A DNA stretch of 64,000 bases from an uncultured Albidovulum sp. (GCA_913064775.1 CAJYAD010000001.1:124001-188000), one strand, 5' to 3'; positions 34,668 to 44,745 are shown, counted from the stretch's first letter. Numbers and translations are program-made. Notes: generated from the sequence alone by a model not told the origin.

Positions 34668-35495
34668 TCAGGCCTTCTTCTCGGCCGCCTTGGCGTCGTT
34701 CCAGAGCGCGTCCATCTCGGCCAGGTCGCTGTCTTCGGGGCGTTTGCCGCGCGCGGCCAGGGCGGATTCGATGGCGCGGAAGCGGCGGGTGAACTTGGCG
34801 TTCGCGGCGCGCAGGGCGGCTTCGGGGTCGATCTGCAGGTGGCGCGCGAGATTGGTGACGACGAAGAGCAGATCGCCGAATTCCTCGAACACCTCGGCCT
34901 CGGTCAACTCGTCTCGGGCCTCGACCAGTTCGCGGGCTTCCTCGGCGATCTTGTCGATCACCTCGCCGGTCGAGGGCCAGTCGAAGCCGACGCGGGCGGC
35001 GCGGTTTTGCAGCTTGATCGCCCGGGTCAGCGCGGGCAGGCCTGCCGCCACGCCGTCCAGCGTGCCGCGTTCGGCCTTGCCCGCCCGTTCGGCCGCCTTG
35101 ATCCTTTCCCAATCCGCAGTCTGTTGCTCGGCGGATTTCTCGCGGCTCTCGTTGCCGAAGACATGGGGGTGGCGCGCGACCATCTTGTCCGAGACCGTCT
35201 TCACCACGTCCTGAAACGCGAAATGCCCGGCCTCGGACGCGAGCTGCGCGTGATAGACCGACTGGAACAGAAGATCGCCCAATTCGCCGCGCAATTCGTC
35301 CCAGGCGGCGCGTTCGATCGCGTCGGCGACCTCATAGGCCTCTTCGATCGTGTAGGGGGCGATGGTGGCGAAATCCTGTTCCAGATCCCAGGGGCAGCCG
35401 GTTTCGGGATCGCGCAGGCGGCGCATGATCTCGACAAGGCGGTCGATGCCGCCCTTGGGGTCATGTACCAGCGCGTCAGAGCGGGGATCGGGCAT
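34668..35495 (-). CDS. mazG: Nucleoside triphosphate pyrophosphohydrolase MazG
   Basis: MazG hydrolyses NTPs to NMP and pyrophosphate. The 275-residue protein has two MazG domains, the first with GCPWDLEQDFATIAPYTIEEAYEVADAIE and GDLLFQSVYHA, the second with KIAEEARELVEARDE and EFGDLLFVVTNLARHLQIDPE; the acidic E-x-x-E / E-x-x-D metal sites are seen in both. The start at 35495 has GGAGG six bases upstream and is preferred to a long extension into the M20 gene. It diverges from the M20 gene. Confidence 0.94.
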   Translation of the reverse strand: MPDPRSDALVHDPKGGIDRLVEIMRRLRDPETGCPWDLEQDFATIAPYTIEEAYEVADAIERAAWDELRGELGDLLFQSVYHAQLASEAGHFAFQDVVKTVSDKMVARHPHVFGNESREKSAEQQTADWERIKAAERAGKAERGTLDGVAAGLPALTRAIKLQNRAARVGFDWPSTGEVIDKIAEEARELVEARDELTEAEVFEEFGDLLFVVTNLARHLQIDPEAALRAANAKFTRRFRAIESALAARGKRPEDSDLAEMDALWNDAKAAEKKA

Positions 35496-35556
35496 TGCGG
35501 CCTCCGGGGAATTGGGGTTGTCTTCGCTTAACCCGGCCGCAAACGGAGAGTCCACC

Positions 35557-36711
35557 ATGCCCGTCCTGAACTCGATCGCCGACAGCGCCGAAGATCTGGC
35601 CGGCTGGCGCCAGCATATCCACCAGAACCCCGAAATCGGGCTGGAGTGCGTGGCCACCGCCGCGTTTGTCGCCGCGCGGCTGCGCGAGATCGGGGTGGAC
35701 GAGATCCATGAAGGCATCGGCCGCACCGGGATCGTGGCGCTGATCAAGGGCCGGGCCGAGGGCCCCGTGCTGGGCCTGCGCGCCGACATGGATGCGCTGC
35801 CGATGCCCGAGACCACGGGAAAGCCCTATGCGTCCCGGGTCGAGGGGGCGATGCATGCCTGCGGCCATGACGGGCACACGACGATGCTGCTGGGGGCGGC
35901 GAAATATCTGGCCGGGACGCGCAATTTCGCCGGCACCGTGGCGCTGATCTTCCAGCCCGCCGAGGAAACCGGCGAGGGCGCCAAGGCGATGCTGGCCGAG
36001 GGCATCATGGACCGCTTTCAGGTGGACCGGGTGTTCGGCATCCATACCTCGCCGATGCACGATCTGGGGCTGTTCATCACCCGGCCCGGGCCGCTGATGG
36101 CCTCGGTCGGGGATTTCGACATCGTCGTCAAGGGGCGCGGCGGCCACGGCGCCTATCCGCAGCGCGCCGCCGATCCGGTGGCGGCGGCGCTGGTGATCGG
36201 CAACGCGTTGCAGACCATCGTGTCGCGCAACATCGACGCCAATGACGAGGTGGTGCTGTCGATCACCAATATCCACGCCGGATCCGCCTTCAACGTGATC
36301 CCGGCCGAGGCGTGCCTGGGCGGCACCATCCGCAGCTTCAGCGTCGAGGCGCGGGATCTGGTGCGCCGCCGGATGCGCGAGATCTGCGAAGGCGTGGCGG
36401 CGGGGATGGGCTGCACGGTCGAGATCAGCGCGACCATCGATCTGGATCCGACGATCAACCATGAGGCCGAGACGGCGCTGGCGGTCGAGGTGGCGCGCGA
36501 GGTGTCCGGCTGCGAGATCGCCGCGCATCCGCAGATGGGGGGCGAGGATTTCGGCGCCATGCTGGGCGCGCGCCCCGGCGCCTATCTGTTCCTGGGTCAG
36601 GGCAAGGGCCCGATGGTGCACGAGACCGATTTCGACTTCAACGACGCGGCCGCCCCGATCGGCGCCAGCTTCTTCGCTCGGCTCGTTGAGCGCGCGCTGC
36701 CGCTGGCCTGA
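35557..36711 (+). CDS. M20-family amidohydrolase (hippurate hydrolase-like)
   Basis: This 384-residue metallopeptidase-family enzyme carries the dimetal motifs LRADMDALPM, HACGHDGHTTMLLGAAKYL and FQPAEETGEGAKAML, and the dimerisation domain begins GRGGHGAYPQRAADP. M20D enzymes remove acyl groups from N-acyl amino acids such as hippurate. The start at 35557 has CGGAGAG upstream. It stands alone; the following 335 bp hold no gene. Confidence 0.88.
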   Translation: MPVLNSIADSAEDLAGWRQHIHQNPEIGLECVATAAFVAARLREIGVDEIHEGIGRTGIVALIKGRAEGPVLGLRADMDALPMPETTGKPYASRVEGAMHACGHDGHTTMLLGAAKYLAGTRNFAGTVALIFQPAEETGEGAKAMLAEGIMDRFQVDRVFGIHTSPMHDLGLFITRPGPLMASVGDFDIVVKGRGGHGAYPQRAADPVAAALVIGNALQTIVSRNIDANDEVVLSITNIHAGSAFNVIPAEACLGGTIRSFSVEARDLVRRRMREICEGVAAGMGCTVEISATIDLDPTINHEAETALAVEVAREVSGCEIAAHPQMGGEDFGAMLGARPGAYLFLGQGKGPMVHETDFDFNDAAAPIGASFFARLVERALPLA

Positions 36712-37046
36712 CACCCGGCCGAGGCGCGCGCCGCACATATTTATGCCAAGTCCGCGCCGGCCTGCGCCCCGGGGCGGCGGCGGCGATCACATTCGCCTGA
36801 TCAACACGTCCGAGGCTGTCCCGGCGGCACGGCTTTGGATCAAGATGCGGGGCCGGTGCCCGGTCCTTCGGTGCTTGCCCGCGCAGGGGCGGGCGGAAGA
36901 ACCGGGCGGGCGGAAGACCGGGGGCGAGAACAGGCGCTTGTGCGATCTGCGTGGTTGTGCTTGCATTCGGCCAGATCTGCCGTGGGGGGACTTCCGCCGC
37001 GGTCACGCGCCAGAGATCAGGCCCAGGCAACAGGCAGGAGATGCGA
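36712..37046. other. Intergenic stretch between M20 and potA
   Basis: About 335 bp with no supported gene. It contains a degenerate repeat-like segment (CATATTTATGCCAAG, 36736-36750), two tandem 16-17-bp units CGGGCGGAAGA(A)CCGGG (36890-36906 and 36907-36922), and presumably the promoter for the polyamine transporter operon. No clear -35/-10 pair is seen. Confidence 0.5.
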
Positions 37047-38243
37047 ATGCCAGACCGACCGGAGACGACCATGGCAGCACAGGCCACCGCCCGTCCCGGA
37101 CCGTCTTCCGCTTCGCTCCCAGAGGGTCAGCGCATGCCCGACAGCCAACGTATGGACGTGCGGTTGTCCAATGTCACCAAAAGCTATGGCACCGTCACCG
37201 CCGTCGACGACCTGTCGCTGGTGATCGAAAGCGGCGAGTTCTTCAGCCTGCTCGGCTCTTCCGGCTGCGGCAAGACCACGACGCTGTCGATGGTCGGCGG
37301 CTTTCAGGAGCCGACCTCGGGGCAGATCTATCTGGGCGGCACCGATGTCAGCCGCCTGCCGCCCTACAAGCGCGACGTGAACACGGTGTTCCAGTCCTAC
37401 GCTTTGTTTCCCCATCTCACCGTGGCCGAGAACGTGGCCTTCGGCTTGAAGCGCAAGAAGGTGGCGAAATCCGAGATCGCCGGCCGGGTGGCCGAGATCC
37501 TGCGGCTTGTCGATCTGAACGGGTTCGAGGACCGCAAGCCCGCGCTTTTGTCGGGCGGCCAGCAGCAGCGCGTGGCGCTGGCCCGGGCGCTGGTGAACCG
37601 CCCGAAGCTGCTGCTTCTGGATGAACCGCTTGGCGCGCTGGACCTGAAGCTGCGCAAGCAGATGCAGATTGAGCTGAAGCGGATCCAGTCCGAGGTGGGC
37701 ATTACCTTCCTCTATGTGACCCACGACCAGGAGGAGGCGATCGTGATGTCCGACCGCCTCGCGGTGATGTCGAACGGCAAGATCGAACAGGTCGGCCCGC
37801 CCGATCAGGTCTATGACCGCCCGGCGACCGAGTTCGTCGCGGGATTTCTGGGCGCTTCCAACATGATGTGGGGCGAAGTTCACGCGGAATCGGGCGCCAT
37901 GCTGGCCGTGCGGCTGGAGGATGGCGTCGAGATCGCGGTGCCGAAATCCGCCGCCGAAGGCCATGGCAAGCGCCTGCGGCTGGGCGTGCGCCCCGAGAAG
38001 ATCGCGGTGCTGCCGATGTCCGAGCCGGTGGGAGAGGGCTGGAACGTGCTGTCGGGGGCGATCACGCTGAACGTCTATACCGGCATCGGCCACCAATACA
38101 CGGTGCGCGACCCGGTGGGGCGCGATTTCGCGGTCTATGTGCAGAACACCCAGGCCGCGCGCGGCCCCGCGCTGGGCGAGGCGGTGCAGATCGCCTGGCG
38201 GGCCGAACATACTTTTGTGGTCACGCCCTCGCAGCAGGGCTGA
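37047..38243 (+). CDS. potA: Polyamine ABC transporter ATP-binding protein
   Basis: This 398-residue ATPase powers the following permeases. It has Walker [10 protein letters not shown], the signature [14 protein letters not shown], Walker [13 protein letters not shown] and a C-terminal TOBE domain (about 310-395). An N-terminal extension of about 40 residues precedes the ABC domain. The ATG at 37047 is chosen because AGGAG lies six bases upstream; the ATG at 37041 abuts the AGGAG. Spermidine/putrescine-type (PotA-like) by operon content; substrate is inferred. Confidence 0.9.
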   Translation: MPDRPETTMAAQATARPGPSSASLPEGQRMPDSQRMDVRLSNVTKSYGTVTAVDDLSLVIESGEFFSLLGSSGCGKTTTLSMVGGFQEPTSGQIYLGGTDVSRLPPYKRDVNTVFQSYALFPHLTVAENVAFGLKRKKVAKSEIAGRVAEILRLVDLNGFEDRKPALLSGGQQQRVALARALVNRPKLLLLDEPLGALDLKLRKQMQIELKRIQSEVGITFLYVTHDQEEAIVMSDRLAVMSNGKIEQVGPPDQVYDRPATEFVAGFLGASNMMWGEVHAESGAMLAVRLEDGVEIAVPKSAAEGHGKRLRLGVRPEKIAVLPMSEPVGEGWNVLSGAITLNVYTGIGHQYTVRDPVGRDFAVYVQNTQAARGPALGEAVQIAWRAEHTFVVTPSQQG

Positions 38244-38296
38244 GCACGGACAACGACCCCGACAGGGGCCCAACAGGGAAAGACAGGAGCGTAAAA

Positions 38297-39553
38297 ATGA
38301 CTGATGAAAAGTCGCCCAACAAGGGCTTCCGGCTGGACGATCCGGCCTTTATCCGCGGTCTGACCCAGCCGCGCCTCACCCGTCGCGGCGTGCTCGGCGC
38401 CGGGGCGATGGGCATGGCCGCGCTGGCGATGCCGCGCTTCGCCCATGCCGATTCGGGCGCCATGCCGATCCCGCTGGATGCGAAGTGGGAAAAATGGTGG
38501 AAGCAACAAAAGCCCACCAAGGAGTTGGTCTTCGCCAACTGGCCCTATTACATCGACGTCACCGACGACGGCAAGAAACACCCCTCGCTCGACAATTTCA
38601 CCAAGGCCACTGGCATCGACGTGAAATATCTCGAGACGATCCAGGGCAACGCGCCGTTCTATGCCAAGATCGCGCCGGTGCTGAAATCGGGCCAGTCGAT
38701 CGGCAACGACATCATCGTGATGACCAACACCTGGCAGTTGACCGAACTGATGATGCAGGATTTCCTGGTGCCGCTGTGGCAGGAAAAGCTGCCGAACTTC
38801 TTCAAGAACGCCAGCCCCTCGGTGATCAGCCCCGATTATGACAAGGGCAACAAGTACACCGTGACATGGCAGTCGGGCATGACCGGCATCGCCTATAACC
38901 CGAAGCTGACCGGCCGCGAGATCACCAGCTTCGAGGACCTTTGGGATCCGAAGTTCGCCGGCCATGTCGGCATGATGAGCGACCTGACCGAGCTGGGCTC
39001 GGCCGCGATGCTGAAGCTTGGCATCGACCCGGCGAAATCGACGCCCGAGGATTGGAAGAAGGCCGCCGCGATCCTTGAGGATCAGAAGAAGAAGGGGATC
39101 GTGCGCCAGTATTACGATCAATCCTACATCACCGCGCTGGAGAACGGCGACACCTGGATCACCCAGGCCTGGTCGGGCGATGTGTTCCAGGCCCATGCCA
39201 AGGGCTTCAAGGATCTCAAGTTCATCGTCCCGAAAGAGGGCGTGATGCTGTGGCATGACAACATGATGATCCCCAAGGGCGCCAAGAACCCGCTCAGCGC
39301 GCTGGAGTGGATGAACTTCTACTACACCGCCGAGACCGCCGGCCTGATCGAGGATTACGTCAACTACATCTGCCCGGTGCCTTCGGCGCAGGCCTATATC
39401 AAGGACGTCATCAAGGACGCGGACGTGGCCGACAGCCCGCTCGTCTTCCCGACCAAGGAGATGTACGCCAAGACGCACGACTTCTACACGTTCAAGAGCT
39501 TCGACGAATACCAGGCTTGGCAAAGCACCTTCAGCCCTGTTGTCCAGGGCTGA
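38297..39553 (+). CDS. potD: Polyamine-type extracellular solute-binding protein
   Basis: This 418-residue binding protein has a twin-arginine-type signal (LTRRGVLGAGAMG, residues about 28-40, with AHA cleavage near 52) and the PotD/F-family fold (FANWPYYIDV, FTKATGIDVKYLETIQGN, TWQSGMTGIAYNP). CAGGAG precedes the ATG at 38297. It lies between potA and potB, an arrangement usual in Alphaproteobacteria. Whether it binds putrescine, spermidine or another cation is not readable. Confidence 0.88.
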   Translation: MTDEKSPNKGFRLDDPAFIRGLTQPRLTRRGVLGAGAMGMAALAMPRFAHADSGAMPIPLDAKWEKWWKQQKPTKELVFANWPYYIDVTDDGKKHPSLDNFTKATGIDVKYLETIQGNAPFYAKIAPVLKSGQSIGNDIIVMTNTWQLTELMMQDFLVPLWQEKLPNFFKNASPSVISPDYDKGNKYTVTWQSGMTGIAYNPKLTGREITSFEDLWDPKFAGHVGMMSDLTELGSAAMLKLGIDPAKSTPEDWKKAAAILEDQKKKGIVRQYYDQSYITALENGDTWITQAWSGDVFQAHAKGFKDLKFIVPKEGVMLWHDNMMIPKGAKNPLSALEWMNFYYTAETAGLIEDYVNYICPVPSAQAYIKDVIKDADVADSPLVFPTKEMYAKTHDFYTFKSFDEYQAWQSTFSPVVQG

Positions 39554-39559
39554 CCGGGC

Positions 39560-40450
39560 ATGAGCGCGACCGAATCCAGGGCCGCGCGGCTTCGGGGGCT
39601 GGGCAGGGGGGCGGCGCCCTACCTGCTCAGCCTGCCGAGCTGGGCCTATCTGACCGCGTTCTTCGTGGTGCCGATGGCGGCGATGCTGTCGATGTCGCTG
39701 GCCACCGGCAACCCGATCACCGGCTATGTCTTCTCATGGAACTTCGCCGAGTTCGGCCGCGCGGTGTCGCAATATGACACCCAGCTGCTGCGCTCTTTCG
39801 GCTACGGCGCGCTCTCGACCTTCATCACGCTGGTTCTCACCTATCCGGTCGCCTATTGGATCGCCTTCTACGGCGGGCGGCACAAGGGAACCTTCCTGTT
39901 CCTGATCCTGCTGCCGTTCTTCGTCAGCTTCGTGATCCGCACCCTGGCCTGGCAATTCATCCTGGCCGACCAGGGCTTCCTGTTCGGCACGCTGAAGCAG
40001 CTGCACATCCTGCCCGAACGCTTCTATCTGTTGTCGAGCACCACGGCGGTGATCGGTGGCCTCGTCTACAACTCGGTCGCCTATTACATCCTGCCGCTCT
40101 ACGTCGCTCTGGAAAAGATCGACCGGCGGGTGGTGCGCGCGGCGGGGGATCTTTACGCCTCGCCGGTGGCGACCTTCTGGAAGGTGATCCTGCCGCTTTC
40201 GGCGCCGGGGATCTTCGCCGGCTTCCTGCTGGTCTTCGTCACCAATGTGGGCGACTTCGTCAATGCGGCGGTGCTGGGCGGGCCGGGGACCACGATGATC
40301 GGCAACATCATCCAGTACAATTTCTTCGACGCGCAGAACTATCCGATGGCGGCGACCCTGTCGTCGATCCTGATGTTTCTGCTGATCGTCTGCATCTATG
40401 TCTATGCCCGCATCTTCGGGGCCGAGCAAATCCAGGAATACGCAGCATGA
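39560..40450 (+). CDS. potB: Polyamine ABC transporter permease
   Basis: This 296-residue membrane protein has six predicted transmembrane segments and the permease EAA-like loop (AAGDLYASPVATFWKVILPLSAPGI, about residues 195-219), which contacts the ATPase. The long N-terminal helix (APYLLSLPSWAYLTAFFVVPM) is typical of PotB. It begins 6 bp after potD and overlaps potC by 4 bp. Confidence 0.92.
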   Translation: MSATESRAARLRGLGRGAAPYLLSLPSWAYLTAFFVVPMAAMLSMSLATGNPITGYVFSWNFAEFGRAVSQYDTQLLRSFGYGALSTFITLVLTYPVAYWIAFYGGRHKGTFLFLILLPFFVSFVIRTLAWQFILADQGFLFGTLKQLHILPERFYLLSSTTAVIGGLVYNSVAYYILPLYVALEKIDRRVVRAAGDLYASPVATFWKVILPLSAPGIFAGFLLVFVTNVGDFVNAAVLGGPGTTMIGNIIQYNFFDAQNYPMAATLSSILMFLLIVCIYVYARIFGAEQIQEYAA

Positions 40451-41277
40451 GCGGTGTGCCGTCCACCCTTGACGAGGGCCGGCGCGGGCCGGCGCGCTGG
40501 CTGCTGGCGGTCTACTCGGGGCTGTTCCTGATCTACACGCTGGTGCCGATCGCGGTGATGATCACCTTCAGCTTCAATCAGGCGCCTAACGGCAGGGTCA
40601 GCCTGCGCTGGATCGGCTTCACGCTGGACAGCTACCGCCATGCTTTCGCGATTGCCGATCTGACCACCGCGCTGATCCATTCGCTGGTGGTGGCGGTGGT
40701 GGCGATGATCGCCTCGGTGGTGATCGCGACGCCGCTGGCGCTGGCGCTGGCGCGCTACCGCTTCCGCGGCAAAAGCGCGACCGACGTGGTGATCTTCGCC
40801 GATATCGCGGCGCCCGCGGTGGTGGTGGGGGCCTCGCTTTTGTCGCTGTTCCTGACGCTGAACCTGCCGCGGGGGCTGTTTACCATCTTCATCGCCCATA
40901 TCGCCTTCGACATCGCCTTTGCGGTGGTGGTGATCCGGGCACGGGTGGCGACGCTGGATCCGGCGCTGGACCGGGCGGCGGCGGATCTGGGGGCGACGCC
41001 CTGGGTGGCGTTCTGGACCGTGACCTTCCCGCTGATTCTGCCCGGGATCATCGGCGCGGGCATGCTGGCCTTCGCGCTGTCGATCGACGATCTGATCATC
41101 ACCAGCTTCGTCGCCGGCCAGACGCTGACCTTCCCGCTCTGGGTTTACGGCGCGGTGAAGACGGGGATTCCGCCGCAGGTCTTCGTGCTTTCGACGCTGA
41201 TCTTCCTGGGCGGCGCGCTGATCGCGGTGCTGAATTCGGTGCTCGCCCATCGCGCCGGGCGGCGGGCCGCGGCCTAG
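40447..41277 (+). CDS. potC: Polyamine ABC transporter permease
   Basis: This 276-residue permease has six transmembrane segments and the EAA-like loop AAADLGATPWVAFWTVTFPLILPGI (about 178-202). The signature SIDDLIITSFVAG near the C-terminus is typical of PotC. Its start overlaps the potB stop (ATGA). It ends the operon; the next 134 bp separate it from the chemotaxis operon. Confidence 0.93.
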   Translation: MSGVPSTLDEGRRGPARWLLAVYSGLFLIYTLVPIAVMITFSFNQAPNGRVSLRWIGFTLDSYRHAFAIADLTTALIHSLVVAVVAMIASVVIATPLALALARYRFRGKSATDVVIFADIAAPAVVVGASLLSLFLTLNLPRGLFTIFIAHIAFDIAFAVVVIRARVATLDPALDRAAADLGATPWVAFWTVTFPLILPGIIGAGMLAFALSIDDLIITSFVAGQTLTFPLWVYGAVKTGIPPQVFVLSTLIFLGGALIAVLNSVLAHRAGRRAAA

Positions 41278-41344
41278 CCCCGCCACGCCCCCCGCCGCGC
41301 CGCTTGCCGCCGCCCCGAAGGCCAAGGCCGAAGTTCGGCTGCGG

Positions 41345-41359
41345 TTAACCGAACATAAG
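41345..41359 (+). promoter_or_regulatory. Degenerate CtrA-like box before chemotaxis operon
   Basis: TTAA-CCGAACA-TAAG has a perfect first half and a 2-of-4 second half, 53 bp before the first gene of the chemotaxis operon. In Rhodobacter sphaeroides the che operon serving Fla2 is CtrA-controlled, which makes the position meaningful despite the weak match. Confidence 0.4.
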
Positions 41360-41411
41360 GACATCGTTCGTAGTCTGCCCGTCAGTTCAGAGCAGCCTGA
41401 GAGTGAGTCCC

Positions 41412-41990
41412 ATGTTCCTACCCCCCGCCGTAATCGCCGGTATCGCCGCGCTCGGAATTTCCGGCGCCGCCCAGGCGAATGAATTCGCGCCCCAGATGCG
41501 CGCCGAACTTGAGGGGCGGCTGTCGGCATGGATCTCGGCGCCGGTGATCGTGGCGGCGGTTCAGGCGCAGAACGCCGATACCGCCGGCTATGACCAGGCG
41601 CGGATCGACACCCTGGACCGGACCTGGCGGGCCGAGGTGGGAAAGGCCGCGACCCCCATGATCGCGCCGGTGATCGGCAATGCCGCTGCGCGGTTCCTGC
41701 GCGAAAAGATCGCCCAATCCGACGGCCGTATCGTCGAGGTCTTCGTGATGGATGCCAAGGGGCTGAATGTCGCCGCCTCGGCGCCGACCTCGGATTACTG
41801 GCAGGGGGATGAGGCGAAATTCCGCAACAGCTTTGGCAAGGGCGCGCAGGGCGTGGATCTGGGCGAGGTCGCCTTCGACGAAAGCGCGCAGGCCTTCATC
41901 GCACAGATTTCCGCGCCGGTGATCGACCCCGACACCGGGGCGCCGATCGGTGCGGTCACCATTGGCCTGAATGTCGACGCGCTGCCCTGA
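41412..41990 (+). CDS. Secreted Cache/PDC-like sensor protein
   Basis: This 192-residue protein has a signal peptide (about residues 1-20, cut after AAQA before NEF) and no other membrane helix, so it is probably periplasmic. The segment VFVMDAKGLNVAASAPTSDY followed by WQGDEAKFRNSF resembles single-Cache ligand-binding domains normally found fused to receptors. It is the first gene of the chemotaxis operon, 39 bp before the MCP, suggesting it presents a ligand to that receptor. GTG at 41403 is an alternative start. Confidence 0.7.
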   Translation: MFLPPAVIAGIAALGISGAAQANEFAPQMRAELEGRLSAWISAPVIVAAVQAQNADTAGYDQARIDTLDRTWRAEVGKAATPMIAPVIGNAAARFLREKIAQSDGRIVEVFVMDAKGLNVAASAPTSDYWQGDEAKFRNSFGKGAQGVDLGEVAFDESAQAFIAQISAPVIDPDTGAPIGAVTIGLNVDALP

Positions 41991-42029
41991 CCGCGCGGCC
42001 CGCTTGTTTCCCTACGAGGACTGATCCAG

Positions 42030-44660
42030 ATGAAGAAACTTTCCCCGTTCACTTCCGTTTTCCGTCAAGGCGTGCTCGTGCTGCTGATCTGCGTCGGCGC
42101 GGCCACCGCAACCATGGGTCTGCTGGGGCGCGACACGGCAAGCCAGATCGGCGCCCGCGGCCTCAAACTGCGCGCGATGGAAGTCACCGCGCTGGTCTCT
42201 GACCTGGGCGGCGGCGCGATCCGCTTCGGCAAGGGGGAGCTGCTGGCCGAAACCCTGCGCGGTGCGATCGAGAAATCGGAAGGCGAACAGGACGCCGCCC
42301 TGGCGATGAACGCCCGGGGAGAGGTCCTGGCTGAGGTCGGATCGGACCGGAAACACGCCGCTGCCCTGCGCGCGCTGGCGCAAAAGGTGCTGAAGACCGG
42401 GAAGCCGCAGGCCTCTGCGGACGGATTCATCGTCGCCCAGCCTGTCCATTACGGAAAATCCGCGGATATCGTCGGAGCGGTGGCGACGCATTGGAACCTG
42501 AAGAAGACCGCAGGCCTGCTGCAAGAACGCTTCAAGCGCGATATGGGCCTCACCAGCGTGGTCTTCTTGATCGTGCTGCTGGCGGGCATGTTGGCGGTTG
42601 GCCGCTGGCTCGCCCGGCCACTGCAGCAGCTTAGCGGCGCCGTGGCCAAGGTGGCGGAAGGCGATTACGACGCCCGCATTCCGGGCCGGCGCCGGCAAGA
42701 TGAGGTCGGCGATATCGGCAAGGCGCTGGATGCGCTGCGCTCCCAGCTTGCCGAGGCCGAGGCCGGAACCCTTGAGGCGCGCTACAAGGGCGCGGCCTTC
42801 GAGGGGTCTTCGGCGCCGATGATGCTGATTGATGACGCTCTGATCGTGCGCCATGCCAACCCGGCGATGGTAGCCCTGCTTGAACTTTGCGCGCCCGAGA
42901 TCCGCAAGCGCGCGGTCGACTTCTCGGCCAAGGCGCTGATCGGTACCTCGATCGAGCGGTTCCATCCCGACGGCGGGCCGATGCGCGCCCTGCTGGCGCG
43001 TTCGAAACAGGGGCCGACGCAGATCGTGATGCGGCTGGGCGATCGGCGGCTGAAGCTGACGACGGCGGTGGTGCGCGACGACGCGGATCAGGTCCTGGGC
43101 TCGATCGTGGAATGGCAGGATGTGACCGAAGAGACGATGAATGCCGCGGTGCTGGAGGCGCTGAACAGCGATCAGTGTCGGGCCGAATTCGACACCGACG
43201 GCCGGATGATCCTGTGCAACGACCGCTTTGCCGAAGCATTGGGCGCGGCGCCGGACAGCCTTGTCACCCGGGCCCTCGACGATTTGGTCGATCCCGCCTG
43301 GTGCACCGAGAACGAGATCAACCGCGTGCTGGACCGGCTGTCGCGAGACCAGGCGATGCCCCGCAAGATCCGCCTGCAGCGTAGCGGCGGCGGCGCTGCC
43401 AGCTTCGACGGCGGGATCATTTGCGTCCGCGATGAGGGCGGGACGCCGGTGCGCTATCTGTTCCTGGGTCGCGACATCACCGAGGATGAGGCCCGCATCG
43501 CCGCGGCCGAGGCCGCTCGGCTGAAGTTGGTCGAGATACAGGGCAAGGTCGTCGATGCGCTGCGCGTGGGCCTGCGCCGGATGCGCGAGGGCAACCTGGA
43601 GCAGCAGATCGAGGAAGATTTCCCCGCCGAATACAACGAATTGCGCGGCGATTATAATGCGACGTTGGAAACCCTTGCCGGCGCCCTGGGCGAGATCGCG
43701 ACAAATGCGTCGAACATCTTCTCGGAAGCGCGTGACATCAGCTCGACGGCCGATTCTCTTTCGCGCCGCACGGAAAGCACTGCGGCGACGCTGGAAGAGA
43801 CCGCCGCGGCGCTCGATCAGCTGACCAGTTCGGTCAAATCCGCCGCCGAGCGCGCGGCCGAAGCCGACGAGGAAGTGGGCGATGCCCGCCGCCGGGCCGA
43901 GAAGGGCGGTGATGTGGTCGTCGAGACGGTTGCGGCGATGGATCGGATCTCGACCTCATCCGACCGGATCGCGTCGATCACCAACGTGATCGAGGACATT
44001 GCCTTCCAGACCAACCTGCTGGCGCTGAACGCCGGGGTCGAGGCGGCCCGTGCGGGTGAGGCCGGTCGCGGCTTTGCGGTGGTGGCCTCGGAGGTCCGGG
44101 CGCTGGCACAGCGCTGTTCGGAGGCCGCGCGCGAGATCAACGAGTTGATCGCCGAGAGCGGCACCCATGTGAAGCACGGGGTCGATCTGGTCGGCCAGAC
44201 CGGCGACGCGCTGCGCGGCATCGTCAAGTCGATCACCGGCATCGCCAGTCTTGTCAGTGAGATCGCCGGATCGGCGCGTCAGCAAAGCTCTGGCCTGGCC
44301 GAGATCAACACTGCCGTGAACGATCTCGATCAGTCGACCCAGCAGAACGCGGCCCGCCTGGAAGAAACCACTGCCGCGAGCCAGAGCCTGACGAACGACG
44401 CGATGTCGATGGTCGAGGCGGTGTCGCATTTCCAGATCGGCAACGGGCCCTCTGGAGAGCGGGCCGACTCCGAGACGACCGGCGCCGTGGCCGAGGCTGA
44501 TCCGGCCGAGAGGGTTGTGTCGTTCAGCTCGCGTCGCGAGACGCCGCGCGCACCGGCCCAACCCGATCCGCAGCCCGACGCCAGCGCGCCGCGCCGCGCG
44601 GTCGCGGCCGGTGGCGCCGAACTGGTCGAGGCAGACCCCGACGGATGGAGCGAATATTGA
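42030..44660 (+). CDS. Methyl-accepting chemotaxis protein
   Basis: This 876-residue receptor has TM1 (about 13-32), a small periplasmic region, TM2 (about 173-193), HAMP (about 194-246), two PAS-like domains (about 255-370 and 375-490), a second HAMP-like region and the signalling hairpin with IEDIAFQTNLLALNAGVEAARAGEAGRGFAVVASEVRALAQR. The C-terminus ends GWSEY, fitting the xWxx(F/Y) pentapeptide that tethers CheR. The periplasmic region has only about 140 residues. It is followed by cheD. Confidence 0.92.
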   Translation: MKKLSPFTSVFRQGVLVLLICVGAATATMGLLGRDTASQIGARGLKLRAMEVTALVSDLGGGAIRFGKGELLAETLRGAIEKSEGEQDAALAMNARGEVLAEVGSDRKHAAALRALAQKVLKTGKPQASADGFIVAQPVHYGKSADIVGAVATHWNLKKTAGLLQERFKRDMGLTSVVFLIVLLAGMLAVGRWLARPLQQLSGAVAKVAEGDYDARIPGRRRQDEVGDIGKALDALRSQLAEAEAGTLEARYKGAAFEGSSAPMMLIDDALIVRHANPAMVALLELCAPEIRKRAVDFSAKALIGTSIERFHPDGGPMRALLARSKQGPTQIVMRLGDRRLKLTTAVVRDDADQVLGSIVEWQDVTEETMNAAVLEALNSDQCRAEFDTDGRMILCNDRFAEALGAAPDSLVTRALDDLVDPAWCTENEINRVLDRLSRDQAMPRKIRLQRSGGGAASFDGGIICVRDEGGTPVRYLFLGRDITEDEARIAAAEAARLKLVEIQGKVVDALRVGLRRMREGNLEQQIEEDFPAEYNELRGDYNATLETLAGALGEIATNASNIFSEARDISSTADSLSRRTESTAATLEETAAALDQLTSSVKSAAERAAEADEEVGDARRRAEKGGDVVVETVAAMDRISTSSDRIASITNVIEDIAFQTNLLALNAGVEAARAGEAGRGFAVVASEVRALAQRCSEAAREINELIAESGTHVKHGVDLVGQTGDALRGIVKSITGIASLVSEIAGSARQQSSGLAEINTAVNDLDQSTQQNAARLEETTAASQSLTNDAMSMVEAVSHFQIGNGPSGERADSETTGAVAEADPAERVVSFSSRRETPRAPAQPDPQPDASAPRRAVAAGGAELVEADPDGWSEY

Positions 44661-44745
44661 TCGGCGCGGCCGAGCCCGCCACCGTCCGGCGCATGACCGG
44701 AACCGATGAACCAGGCCGGGGAAGCCGACCGCAGGAGGAAAGTTG

